Shown here: piece after piece, positions 1 to 6,356 of the stretch
Layout of the letters: each line of letters starts with the position of its first letter
How positions within the stretch are numbered: position 1 is the first letter of the stretch
DNA from: Christiangramia sp.
GTDB lineage: Bacteria; Bacteroidota; Bacteroidia; Flavobacteriales; Flavobacteriaceae
Reading direction: 5' to 3'
Assembly (NCBI GenBank): GCA_024635735.1
Contig: JAGXII010000116.1
Location: 1-9,273 of the forward strand
Length of the DNA stretch: 9,273 bases
Program-made: the position numbers and the translations under genes
Notes under the pieces: model-generated
Database searches by the model: none
What the model saw: the letters and a program-made list of their open reading frames with translations, nothing else
What the model was told of the DNA's origin: nothing

Positions 1-912
1 AAGGAGACTATTCCCACACCAGAAGCTGCCAAAAGGATTCTAAGAGAGCATAAAGCAGCCGGATTTGATTTGCTCAAAATAGGGAGCCTTGATCCTCAAA
101 CCTATAAGCAAATGGCCCGCACCGCCCACGAGATCAACATGCCTTTTGGTGGACATATACCTGAAGCTGTAGGCTTGAAAGGAGCCCTGGAAGCACGGCA
201 AACCTCAATAGACCATTATGACCGTTATGTGGAATTTCTTGTTTCGGAAGAGGCTAAGAAAGGTCGGAGTAACGGTTTTTTTGGCAGCGGCATCATAGAC
301 CTTATTGATCGCGAAAGGATTCCCGAAGCTATTGAAATGACCGTGGAAGCCGGTACTTGGAATGTGCCGACCTTAAGTCTGGTTGAACATCTCGCCAGCG
401 AAGAAGCCGCTGAAGAAATGATCACCCGTCCGGAAATGCGCTATATGCCCAAGCCTGTACTTAACGACTGGGTAAAGTTCAAAAATGATTATATACAACG
501 CGAAGATTTCCAACCGGAAAACACCGCAGCTCTTGTGGAGCTTAGGAGGGAACTCACCAAAAAACTTCACGAAGCCGGGGCCGGAATAGTGCTGGGATCT
601 GATGCACCGCAATTTTTTAACGTGCCGGGCTTCTCCATCCACCACGAACTGGAGATGATGGTGAACACCGGCCTCTCTCCTTATGAGGTTTTGGTCACCG
701 GCACCAAAAATGCGGCTGAGTATTTTGGTACACCGGAAGAATTTGGAACCGTGCAGCAAGGCCGTCGGGCAGATTTGATCCTGCTAAACGCTAATCCTCT
801 GGAAGATATCACGAATGTACAAAATCGGGCCGGGGTGATGGTGCGCGGACTTTGGTACCCGGAAGAAAAAATTGGCCAAAAATTGAAAGAGATTGAGGAA
901 AGGGATAAGTAG
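1..912 (+). CDS. Amidohydrolase family protein, C-terminal part (5' end outside window)
   Basis: The frame is open from base 1 to a TAG at 910-912, giving 303 residues of a longer protein. A TTG at 70 is not a credible start, because coding signal continues upstream of it. Visible metal-centre motifs of the imidazolonepropionase-like/prolidase-like amidohydrolases are a lysine in DLLKIG (fragment residue 26, the position of the carboxylated bridging lysine in related enzymes), a histidine in GGHIPE (52), a histidine in SIDHYDRY (72) and the aspartate of GSDAP (201). The C-terminus has the usual return strand (GTVQQGRRADLILLNANPL). These support a metal-dependent hydrolase acting on a C-N bond, perhaps a dipeptide or cyclic amide; the substrate cannot be told. 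The N-terminal HxH pair and any signal peptide lie outside the window. The gene converges on the acyl-CoA dehydrogenase with 40 bp between stops and no clear hairpin/T-tract terminator. Its GC content (53% in one sampled 60-bp stretch) is above that of the right half of the window. Confidence 0.9.
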   Translation, partial: KETIPTPEAAKRILREHKAAGFDLLKIGSLDPQTYKQMARTAHEINMPFGGHIPEAVGLKGALEARQTSIDHYDRYVEFLVSEEAKKGRSNGFFGSGIIDLIDRERIPEAIEMTVEAGTWNVPTLSLVEHLASEEAAEEMITRPEMRYMPKPVLNDWVKFKNDYIQREDFQPENTAALVELRRELTKKLHEAGAGIVLGSDAPQFFNVPGFSIHHELEMMVNTGLSPYEVLVTGTKNAAEYFGTPEEFGTVQQGRRADLILLNANPLEDITNVQNRAGVMVRGLWYPEEKIGQKLKEIEERDK

Positions 913-952
913 GGGAATCACTTTCCGTCCTCCCGGACTCCCGGAGAAGGGC

Positions 953-2746
953 TTACACATACTTCCCTTCAGCTATCATGGCCCGGGCAATCCTTCTACG
1001 GGCATCTTTGATATTAAACGCCAGGGCTTGGGTTAAGCGTTTCAGGCCCATCAGCAACTGGGAACACTCCTCTCCTTCCGCAAAGCTGAGGATAGCTTCC
1101 TGCCCTGCCTGCCTGACCTTTTCTACAGACTCATACAAAAAAACGCTGCTGATGTCAGCTATGTGTTCCGGGGTCGTCACTTCCCCGTTGGTTCTTAGGT
1201 TTTCAGTTTTGATTAGCACGGCTTCCAAAAGGTATATCTGAATGATCATATCTGAAATATGCATCAGCATCTCCTGTTCTTCCTTGAGCTTCTTCCCAAG
1301 CCTTTGCGCCGCTGCTCCAAAGATGATAAGCGTTGCCTTTTTAAGATCTTCCAGGATCGCAAAGGCTGCCACTGGACCGCCCCCGGCCTGCTTCTTTTCA
1401 GCAGGATTCGAGGTGAGCTCCTTTTTTACCTGCTTTGCCGCCTTTAGTAGCTCCAATTCCCCGGTATTCGCTTTCTTCAGCAGCATATCGACGATCAACA
1501 TCCGGTTGATCTCATTGGTTCCCTCATAGATACGCGTGATGCGGGCATTCCGGTAAAGCCTGGCCATTGGCGCGTCTTCAGAAAAGCCCATTCCGCCAAA
1601 GATTTGAACCCCCTCATCTACCACCAGGGCCAGGCATTCTGACCCAAATACCTTTAGGATAGCGCACTCGATCCCAAAAGCCGAAACTGCTGCGACCTCT
1701 GCTTTTTCTACAGAAACGCCTTCGGCTTCCAGGATAGCTATCTTTTCGTCTATGAATTGCCCCGTGCGATAGGTGGCGGCCTCCATGGCAAAGATTCTTA
1801 TCGCCATTTGTGCCAGCTTATATTGAATGGCCCCAAAGCTGCTGATGGAGCTCCCGAACTGCTTCCGCTCCAGGGCATATTTCACAGCAAGGTCAAACGC
1901 CCTTTTTGAGGTTCCAATAGCCGCTGCCCCCAGTTTGATGCGCCCGGTGTTTAGGACATTAAGGGCTATCTTAAATCCTTCCTCCCGTTTCCCCAACATA
2001 TTTTCTGCAGGCAGCCGCACGTCATTGAAAAATACCTGCCGCGTGGAGGAGCCCTTAATCCCCATCTTGCGCTCTTCTTCACCCAGGCTAATGCCACCGA
2101 ACGCCTTTTCCACAATAAAGGCGGAGAGATTCCTGTCATCCTCCACTTTGCCGAATACAATGAAAATATTGGCAAATCCCGAATTGGTAATCCACATTTT
2201 TTGTCCGTTGAGCAGATAAGCGGCCCCGCCCTCCACTGGCGTGGCCCTGGTCTTTCCGGAGTTGGCATCAGATCCCGCGCCTGGTTCGGTAAGGCAATAG
2301 CAGCTCTTCCACTCCCCGCTCACCAATTTTGGAAGGTACCGCTGCTTCTGGGCTTCAGTGCCATAAAAAAGGATGGGCGCGATGCCTATGCTGGTCTGCA
2401 CCCCAAAGGTGGGGGAGAATCCCGATACCCGGCCCACCTCCTCTGTCGCCCGGAGACTGGTGGTGAAAGAAACCGGCATGCCTCCATATTCTTCGGGAAT
2501 TCCAAGACCCAAAAGTCCCAACTCCCCGGCTTTTTCCAGCAAGGCAACTGAACGGCTATGCTCTTTCTGGTGTTCCAACTCATCTGCCACGGGTTGAGCT
2601 TCCCGCTTTATGAACTCTTTGACGCTGCCCAGGACCATTTGCTCTTCTTCGGAAAAAGGGGAACCGTGGAAATTGCTGCCTTCCGCGAGACGGATCAAAA
2701 AAGCGCCTCCGGTTTTTTGCTCTTTGGTTTCTTGTGGTGTTTTCAT
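953..2746 (-). CDS. Acyl-CoA dehydrogenase, long (about 600 aa) VLCAD/ACAD9-like type
   Basis: This is a complete flavoenzyme of 597 residues, predicted to catalyse the first step of fatty acid beta-oxidation, acyl-CoA to trans-2-enoyl-CoA, passing electrons to ETF. Order: alpha-helical N-domain (about 30-145), beta-domain with the family signature CLTEPGAGSD (151-160), and C-terminal helical domain with RKQFG (294-298), QIFGGMG (381-387) and IYEGTNEINR. The glutamate of YEGT (408) is the expected catalytic base. A further 180-residue C-terminal extension (about 420-597) separates it from the 380-residue short/medium-chain enzymes and matches the long FadE/VLCAD/ACAD9 layout. I chose the ATG at 2746; an in-frame TTG two codons upstream (2752) is less likely. 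No strong Shine-Dalgarno is seen, as is common in Bacteroidota. No thiolase, hydratase or ETF gene is in the window, so it appears monocistronic here. A 16-bp palindrome lies 55-70 bp upstream. Sampled GC of 55-58% exceeds that of dnaE. Exact chain-length specificity cannot be read from the sequence. Confidence 0.95.
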   Translation of the reverse strand: MKTPQETKEQKTGGAFLIRLAEGSNFHGSPFSEEEQMVLGSVKEFIKREAQPVADELEHQKEHSRSVALLEKAGELGLLGLGIPEEYGGMPVSFTTSLRATEEVGRVSGFSPTFGVQTSIGIAPILFYGTEAQKQRYLPKLVSGEWKSCYCLTEPGAGSDANSGKTRATPVEGGAAYLLNGQKMWITNSGFANIFIVFGKVEDDRNLSAFIVEKAFGGISLGEEERKMGIKGSSTRQVFFNDVRLPAENMLGKREEGFKIALNVLNTGRIKLGAAAIGTSKRAFDLAVKYALERKQFGSSISSFGAIQYKLAQMAIRIFAMEAATYRTGQFIDEKIAILEAEGVSVEKAEVAAVSAFGIECAILKVFGSECLALVVDEGVQIFGGMGFSEDAPMARLYRNARITRIYEGTNEINRMLIVDMLLKKANTGELELLKAAKQVKKELTSNPAEKKQAGGGPVAAFAILEDLKKATLIIFGAAAQRLGKKLKEEQEMLMHISDMIIQIYLLEAVLIKTENLRTNGEVTTPEHIADISSVFLYESVEKVRQAGQEAILSFAEGEECSQLLMGLKRLTQALAFNIKDARRRIARAMIAEGKYV

Positions 2747-2800
2747 AGTCAAGTGGATTTCCGAATTCTCTCCAAAAGTAAGGTTAGGGGTTAGTCTTGA

Positions 2801-2816
2801 TTGCAGGTTCCTGCAA
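2801..2816. promoter_or_regulatory. Candidate operator: 7-bp perfect inverted repeat upstream of the acyl-CoA dehydrogenase
   Basis: The sequence TTGCAGGTTCCTGCAA has perfect 7-bp arms around a 2-bp centre, and its near edge is 54 bp upstream of the dehydrogenase ATG. On the minus strand the arm overlaps GATGTTTG, a degraded match to the Bacteroidota -7 element TAnnTTTG, so a bound protein could block the promoter. No good -33 TTG partner is visible. The size and symmetry fit a TetR- or GntR-type dimer site, the usual control of beta-oxidation genes. That is inference: no regulator gene is in the window. Confidence 0.4.
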
Positions 2817-2854
2817 ACATCTTCATACTATTAGTTAATCTTTACCCTGGTTAG

Positions 2855-2864
2855 ATGACGTCAT
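2855..2864. promoter_or_regulatory. Perfect 10-bp palindrome ATGACGTCAT, possible second regulatory site
   Basis: This is an uninterrupted self-complementary decamer 109-118 bp upstream of the acyl-CoA dehydrogenase ATG, in otherwise AT-rich DNA. It could be a protein-binding site, but a 10-bp palindrome can arise by chance. It does not share a core with the palindrome at 2801-2816. Confidence 0.2.
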
Positions 2865-2927
2865 ATTCAAAAATAATGAATTAGAGTTAAAAACCTGACT
2901 ATCATAAATTTAAAATTCGGTTGTTTG

Positions 2928-2950
2928 TTATTCTGAACGCAGTGAGGAAG
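2928..2950 (+). repeat. Probable remnant of a dispersed intergenic repeat
   Basis: The stretch TTATTCTGAACGCAGTGAGG resembles the start of a short repeat common between genes of many Bacteroidota, of the form TCATTCTGAACGnAGTGAAG. Only the first part is recognisable, and the sequence after 2950 diverges. The identification rests on memory of the motif, not on a search; there is no second copy in the window. Confidence 0.35.
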
Positions 2951-3267
2951 CGTATTGAAGTGAGGTTGCTGAAGTTAGAAGCTTTTGAAAAATCTGAATA
3001 CAATTAGGCTTGATCCCGTTACTGTACCCCAACCATACCAGGGCTTATTCAAAAGAGACACACCACTTGTTCATTTTTTGGACTAGTTAATTTTACAACT
3101 TATGTAGCTTTAAATATTTAATAAATTAAAGTTCTTATTGAATTCATTGTTGATCCATCAGGCTTTAAACACCTCAATCCTTGAGCTTTTTAAATTCCAC
3201 ACCTAAATTATCCTATTTAATTCGAACTTCATTACGGCTTTCCACATTATAGATTAATCTAAATGTT

Positions 3268-4428
3268 TCATTTTAGCTTATTACCTAATTTCTCCATTTC
3301 AGATTGAACCTTTTCTTCTAAAATCTGACCGTAATGAGCCTGTGTTATACCAATCCTGGAATGACCTAAAAGCTTACTAACAACTTCCATAGGAACATCA
3401 TTTAAAAGCAGTACAGTGGTTGCAAAGGTTTTTCTAGCTACATGATGTGTTAGATTAATTTTAATCTCGCGCAAGCCTACTATTTCCTTTAAATAAGCAT
3501 TGAAATGTGAATTTGTTTTAGAAGGTAACAATCTCTCACCTTCTAGCTTTTCACTATACTTATCCAAGATTTTCTGAGCAACAGGTAAGAGTGGAACTGA
3601 AAAAGACTTGTCTGTTTTTTGCGTTTTCATCTTTATCCAATTTCTACCATCCTTTCCAAGAAATATATGCCTACTCCTCAGGTTATTCATCTCCTTAACC
3701 TAAACCTGTATAATAACAGAATACAAAGCAATCTCTGACTTCTTCCAGCCGTGTATTATCCATCTTTTTATATTGTAGATGGGTAAGCTCTGCCTGGGTA
3801 AGATATACAACCTCTTTTTTCACTGCCTTAGGTTTATGCATTAAAAAAGGATTCCTATCAAGATACTCATGAGCTAAAGCAAAATTGATCATTTTCTTAA
3901 AACGCTGTAAGGTTTTATTGATAGTACTTTGCTGCATATCTTGTTCAGTTCTCAGTTAATATTCAAAGTCATTTATAAAGTGATATTTAAGGCTGCTTAG
4001 CTTCACCTCTCTTTTCTTGTACTTCCATTTATAAACTTTTGGAGGTAACTTTTGGTGTTTTCAAACTTCTGCCAGAACACTTTTTTAATATCCTTACCTA
4101 TCAACTTTTTGTAATAGTTATTGTGCTCCTCATATACGGCCATGACTCCCATTTCTTTTTTTATATTTTCTCCACTGTAAATTTTATAAACATCATCTAC
4201 ATCGAAAGATTCTCCTTGAATTTGGAGCATTAAAAAAGCCTGACCAAGTTTTTGCTTAATCAGGCTTATTTGTGAATTTACTGTTTTTGAATTTTCAGTG
4301 TCATCCAATATTTTCTGTTTATCCTTATCCCAATATTCAGGTTTAATAAATGTTCCTGTAGAGAACTGTTTTCTGGATTTATTGTAAGTGATTCTACACC
4401 ACAGTGTTGTATAACCTGCTTGATCCAC
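3268..4428 (-). pseudogene. Tyrosine recombinase (Bacteroidota-type phage integrase), inactivated
   Basis: Three adjacent minus-strand segments read in order as one integrase. 4003-4428 holds the Arm/N-terminal DNA-binding domain (CRITYNKSRKQFSTG then PEYWD) and the start of the core-binding domain. 3695-3937 holds the rest of the core-binding domain (TINKTLQRFKKMINFALAHE) into FCYYTGLG. 3268-3690 is the catalytic domain with a lysine region (WIKMKTQKT), HVAR (HxxR), LGHS and the nucleophile tyrosine in QAHYGQI. The lesions are: a frameshift in the A-run at about 4028-4030, after which the next frame continues the domain (WKYKKREVKL); a TAA at 3956-3958 between DFEY and LRTEQD; and a frameshift at about 3697-3701, where TGL should run into KEMNNLRSRH. 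The usual first catalytic arginine after TGL is not seen, but many Bacteroidota integrases such as IntDOT also lack it. The start is unclear: 4428 is GTG, the frame is open upstream to 4552 without an ATG, and an ATA near 4489-4491 may be a mutated start. Its 5' side faces the 3' end of tRNA-Asp. Confidence 0.9.
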
Positions 4429-4560
4429 AATTAGGTTTGATCCAATTTGACGAAGAAAATGGAGAAGCAGAATAATAGAAACTATTTTTATAAAGGAGAT
4501 GGAGATGCAGCAATTACAGTAAACTGAGGAAGTTCGATATTTTACCAGAATTTACCCCAT

Positions 4561-4591
4561 AAAAAAAGCCTCTCATTTCTGAAAGGCTTTT
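4561..4591 (-). terminator. Intrinsic terminator of tRNA-Asp
   Basis: Perfect 8-bp arms, AAAAGCCT (4564-4571) and AGGCTTTT (4584-4591), enclose a 12-nt loop. On the minus strand the stem is followed by a run of seven T (4561-4567). It begins 9 bp past the tRNA 3' end, so it ends that transcript and insulates the integrase remnant from tRNA transcription. Confidence 0.85.
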
Positions 4592-4600
4592 GCAACTTTG

Positions 4601-4674
4601 CGGTCTGGACGAGACTCGAACTCGCGACCCCCTGCGTGACAGGCAGGTATTCTAACCAACTGAACTACCAGACC
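4601..4674 (-). tRNA. tRNA-Asp (anticodon GTC)
   Basis: This is a complete 74-nt cloverleaf on the minus strand. The acceptor stem pairs GGTCTGG with CCAGACC, with G as discriminator. The D-arm carries AGTTGGTTA. The anticodon stem CCTGC/GCAGG holds the loop CTGTCAC with anticodon GTC (bases 4638-4640). The T-arm is GCGAG/CTCGT with the loop TTCGAGT, closed by a G-T pair. CCA is not encoded. It has its own promoter and terminator. A broken integrase lies on the 3' side, the usual arrangement for an element inserted at a tRNA 3' end. Confidence 0.97.
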
Positions 4675-4692
4675 GTTGCTTTATTGCGAGTG

Positions 4693-4723
4693 CAAATATA
4701 CATCTGTTTTATTATTACACAAA
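4693..4723 (-). promoter_or_regulatory. Bacteroidota sigma-A promoter for tRNA-Asp
   Basis: On the minus strand TTTG (4720-4723) and TATATTTG (4693-4700) are 19 nt apart. This matches the Bacteroidota primary sigma consensus of a TTTG -33 box and a TAnnTTTG -7 box exactly. The -7 box ends 18 bp before the mature tRNA, leaving a short leader. An A-rich stretch just upstream (about 4724-4745) could act as an UP-like element. The fit in both boxes and spacing, plus the position in front of a tRNA, make this the best-supported promoter in the window. Confidence 0.8.
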
Positions 4724-4761
4724 CCTTTTTTTAAAGTTTTTTCAGCATTATTTTTAAGCCG

Positions 4762-5694
4762 TCAGGCAAACTTTTGTTTTTCAATAAAATAGGTTGTCAA
4801 AATTTTATCGAAGTTTTTATTAATGTCCGCTTCCACGTAGTTGATCTTGTATTTTGCGCACTCTAGTTTCAGGTCTGCAACATAATTTTGCACGGCTTCC
4901 TGGTAACTTTCCTTAATATTTTCTGAATAAAGATCTATTTCTGCCCCGGTTTCCACATCGGTAAAGCGTTTAGGGATATTTTCAAAATCAAAATCGAATT
5001 CCCGCTTTTTATCCATCACGTGGAACAACACCACTTCGTGCCTGTTATATTTTAAATGCCGTAAAGCTTCAAAAAGCGCTGCCTCTTCAGTATCTGCCTG
5101 GAACATATCGGTAAATAAAAAAACCAGCGAACGCCTTTTTAGTTTTTCGGCAATTTGGTGTAAAAAAGTATAGGTTTTGGTCTCTTTATGATCGATTTTC
5201 TTTTCCAGGCTTTTATTGAGCGCGTCCAGTAACATATGCTGATGCCTGTCACTTCCTTTTTCCGGCGCGTAAAACTCGAATTCGTCACTATATATGCTAA
5301 GTCCCACTGCATCTCGTTGGCGCTTTAAAACTTGCATAATACTGGCAATAGATAATACCGAAAAACCTACTTTATTAAGCGATTCTGCCGAAAATTTCTT
5401 CACTTCGGGATAATGCATGGAAGCCGAATTATCCATTATGAAATGGCAACGTAAATTGGTTTCCTCTTCGTAGCGTTTCGTATAAAGCTTATCGGTTTTA
5501 GCAAAAAGCTTCCAGTCTATATGCTTGGTGCTTTCGCCGTTGTTATAAATTTTATGTTCGGCAAATTCGGCAGAAAACCCGTGAAACGGACTCTTGTGAA
5601 TTCCCGAAATATAACCTTCAACCACCTGTTTTGCCAAAAGTTCCAACTGCGTAAAACCCGCCGCCGAACTATATATTTCTTCCTTTAAATTCAT
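4762..5694 (-). CDS. DUF58 domain protein (von Willebrand A-like fold), cytoplasmic
   Basis: A 310-residue protein with the DUF58 signature near the N-terminus: HKSPFHGFSAEFAEHKIY, then GESTKHIDWKLFAKT and the YEEE box (about 33-78). A vWA-like domain follows, with a MIDAS-type DxSxS (Asp88, Ser90, Ser92) and a later FTD (Asp196) that could complete a metal site. No signal peptide or membrane segment is seen, so it is probably a soluble partner protein. DUF58 proteins are often encoded with a MoxR-type AAA ATPase and Bat proteins; neither is in this window, where the gene sits alone between trxA and tRNA-Asp. The ATG at 5694 is preceded closely by GGAG. The terminator at 5747-5775 lies between it and trxA, so it should have its own promoter, but I could not pick one. 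The family function is poorly defined (proposed scaffold or chaperone-like role in envelope and stress processes); I assign no specific function. Confidence 0.9.
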   Translation of the reverse strand: MNLKEEIYSSAAGFTQLELLAKQVVEGYISGIHKSPFHGFSAEFAEHKIYNNGESTKHIDWKLFAKTDKLYTKRYEEETNLRCHFIMDNSASMHYPEVKKFSAESLNKVGFSVLSIASIMQVLKRQRDAVGLSIYSDEFEFYAPEKGSDRHQHMLLDALNKSLEKKIDHKETKTYTFLHQIAEKLKRRSLVFLFTDMFQADTEEAALFEALRHLKYNRHEVVLFHVMDKKREFDFDFENIPKRFTDVETGAEIDLYSENIKESYQEAVQNYVADLKLECAKYKINYVEADINKNFDKILTTYFIEKQKFA

Positions 5695-5746
5695 ACTCCA
5701 CTAAGATAAATAAAAGCCTGTGTTTTAAAACTAAAAAGCATTCAAT

Positions 5747-5775
5747 AAAAAAACCCGGCACAAGACCGGGTTTTT
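5747..5775 (-). terminator. Strong intrinsic terminator after trxA
   Basis: Perfect 10-bp arms, AAAAACCCGG (5749-5758) and CCGGGTTTTT (5766-5775), surround a 7-nt loop. On the minus strand a run of T (5747-5753) follows the stem. It lies 24 bp past the trxA stop codon and separates trxA from the DUF58 gene. A + strand reading also gives a stem followed by T, but no + strand gene ends here. Confidence 0.9.
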
Positions 5776-5798
5776 CAAATTATATAAAATGCTAAAAT

Positions 5799-6116
5799 TT
5801 ATAGCAATTCGTTTAAAGCTTCAGCGTAAGTATTTTTCGGTGCAACACCTACCTGGCGGCCTACTACTTCTCCATTTTGAAAAATAAGTACAGTTGGAAT
5901 ATTTCTCACTCCGTACTTCGCAGCAAACTCCTGGTTAGCATCTACATCTAGTTTTCCTACCACAGCTTTCCCGTCATATTCAGTACTAATTTCCTCAATA
6001 ATTGGTCCTACCATTCTACAAGGTCCGCACCATGCAGCCCAAAAATCTACCATTACAGGCTTGTCGCTTTTTAGCACCTGTTCTTCAAAATTCGCATCTG
6101 TTATTTCAATAGCCAT
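5799..6116 (-). CDS. trxA: Thioredoxin
   Basis: A 105-residue single-domain thioredoxin, the normal length for TrxA. The active site is WCGPC (Trp29, Cys30, Cys33). The buried aspartate is in VDFW (Asp24) and the cis-proline in NIPTV (Pro74). There is no signal peptide, so it is the cytoplasmic disulfide reductase that supplies ribonucleotide reductase, methionine sulfoxide reductase and peroxiredoxins, recharged by thioredoxin reductase (not in the window). The start is ATG at 6116, preceded by an A/T-rich leader without a Shine-Dalgarno, as is usual in Bacteroidota. It lies downstream of dnaE in the same direction, but 388 bp of repeat-rich DNA intervene and a terminator follows, so it is probably its own transcription unit. 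Confidence 0.97.
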   Translation of the reverse strand: MAIEITDANFEEQVLKSDKPVMVDFWAAWCGPCRMVGPIIEEISTEYDGKAVVGKLDVDANQEFAAKYGVRNIPTVLIFQNGEVVGRQVGVAPKNTYAEALNELL

Positions 6117-6140
6117 AATTATGTATTTTTTATTTCTGTT

Positions 6141-6168
6141 ATTATCATTAAAGTGTAAAATTAGTCAA
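6141..6168 (-). promoter_or_regulatory. Possible trxA promoter (weak)
   Basis: On the minus strand TTGACT (6163-6168) and GATAAT (6141-6146) are separated by 16 nt, with the downstream box 24 bp before the trxA ATG. This looks like a generic housekeeping promoter, but it does not match the Bacteroidota -7 box TAnnTTTG. AATATTTG slightly upstream (about 6167-6174) is one base from that box but lacks a well-spaced -33 element. I cannot choose between them. Confidence 0.3.
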
Positions 6169-6241
6169 ATATTTTTGCTTTCCTTACACAAGCGATATTG
6201 TATTTGGTTATACGCTTATTCATCAGGTTTATTTGGCGGTT

Positions 6242-6264
6242 ACCCCGCGCTCGTAGCGCGGGGT
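6242..6264. repeat. GC-rich 10-bp perfect hairpin, core of a probable dispersed repeat
   Basis: Arms ACCCCGCGCT (6242-6251) and AGCGCGGGGT (6255-6264) pair perfectly around a 3-nt loop, CGT. The GC-rich stem stands out from AT-rich surroundings. The sequence after it (about 6265-6304: GTCGGGCTTTC, then GGTAGCTTGCTCAATCCCTA) resembles the tail of interspersed repeats common in flavobacterial intergenic DNA. That family assignment is from memory and unverified. It lacks a T-tract, so it is not a standard terminator, but it could stabilise or stop transcripts arriving from dnaE. Confidence 0.6.
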
Positions 6265-6314
6265 CGGGCTTTCAGCGCCACACGGTAGCTTGCTCAATCC
6301 CTAACCGGAAAAAT

Positions 6315-6356
6315 CAGTGAGCAGTTTCCAGTGGGCAGATTTCAGTTTCCAGCTAA
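6315..6356 (+). repeat. Six tandem heptanucleotides of the form CAGNNNN
   Basis: Six consecutive 7-bp units each begin with CAG, four of them with CAGT; CAGTTTC occurs twice (6322-6328 and 6343-6349). Phase is kept without a slip across all 42 bp. The variable last bases rule out simple recent slippage and suggest an old or constrained short-tandem repeat. Confidence 0.7.

Larger units (their letters stand above)
2753..3267. other. Gene-free AT-rich interval between the acyl-CoA dehydrogenase and the integrase ghost
   Basis: No convincing reading frame on either strand. The left part holds the presumed control region of the acyl-CoA dehydrogenase: palindromes at 2801-2816 and 2855-2864. The middle carries a short stretch resembling a dispersed flavobacterial repeat (about 2928-2950). 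The rest is AT-rich with no tRNA fragment and no direct repeat long enough to call an attachment site. A 10-bp palindrome, AGATTAATCT, sits at 3251-3260, just past the integrase stop codon; it has no T-tract and I assign it no role. Confidence 0.6.

Noticed and set aside
913..952. Possible terminator between the convergent amidohydrolase and acyl-CoA dehydrogenase genes, including a tandem TCCCGGA (931-937 and 939-945).
   Set aside because: The best hairpin is a 4-bp stem (GTCC/GGAC) with no T-tract on either strand; the tandem heptamer alone is weak.
1966..2268. Antisense and overlapping open frames within the acyl-CoA dehydrogenase gene on both strands.
   Set aside because: They are shadows of a high-GC gene with few stop codons. 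None has a recognisable domain, and the main frame has full-length family motifs.
3000..3060. Possible attachment-site copy in the AT-rich interval (TACCCCA is shared with 4553-4559).
   Set aside because: Only about seven matching bases, no tRNA 3'-end sequence and no symmetry; not distinguishable from chance.
3108..3131. Inverted repeat CTTTAA/TTAAAG after the integrase remnant.
   Set aside because: A 6-bp A/T-only stem with a 12-nt loop in AT-rich DNA is expected by chance.
4422..4526. Short + strand readings opposite the integrase 5' end that look protein-like (ending FDEENGEAE, and NYFYKGDGDAAITVN).
   Set aside because: Both are under 40 codons, lie in different frames and match no family I recognise. 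They lie opposite or next to the presumed integrase N-terminus, so they are best treated as chance.
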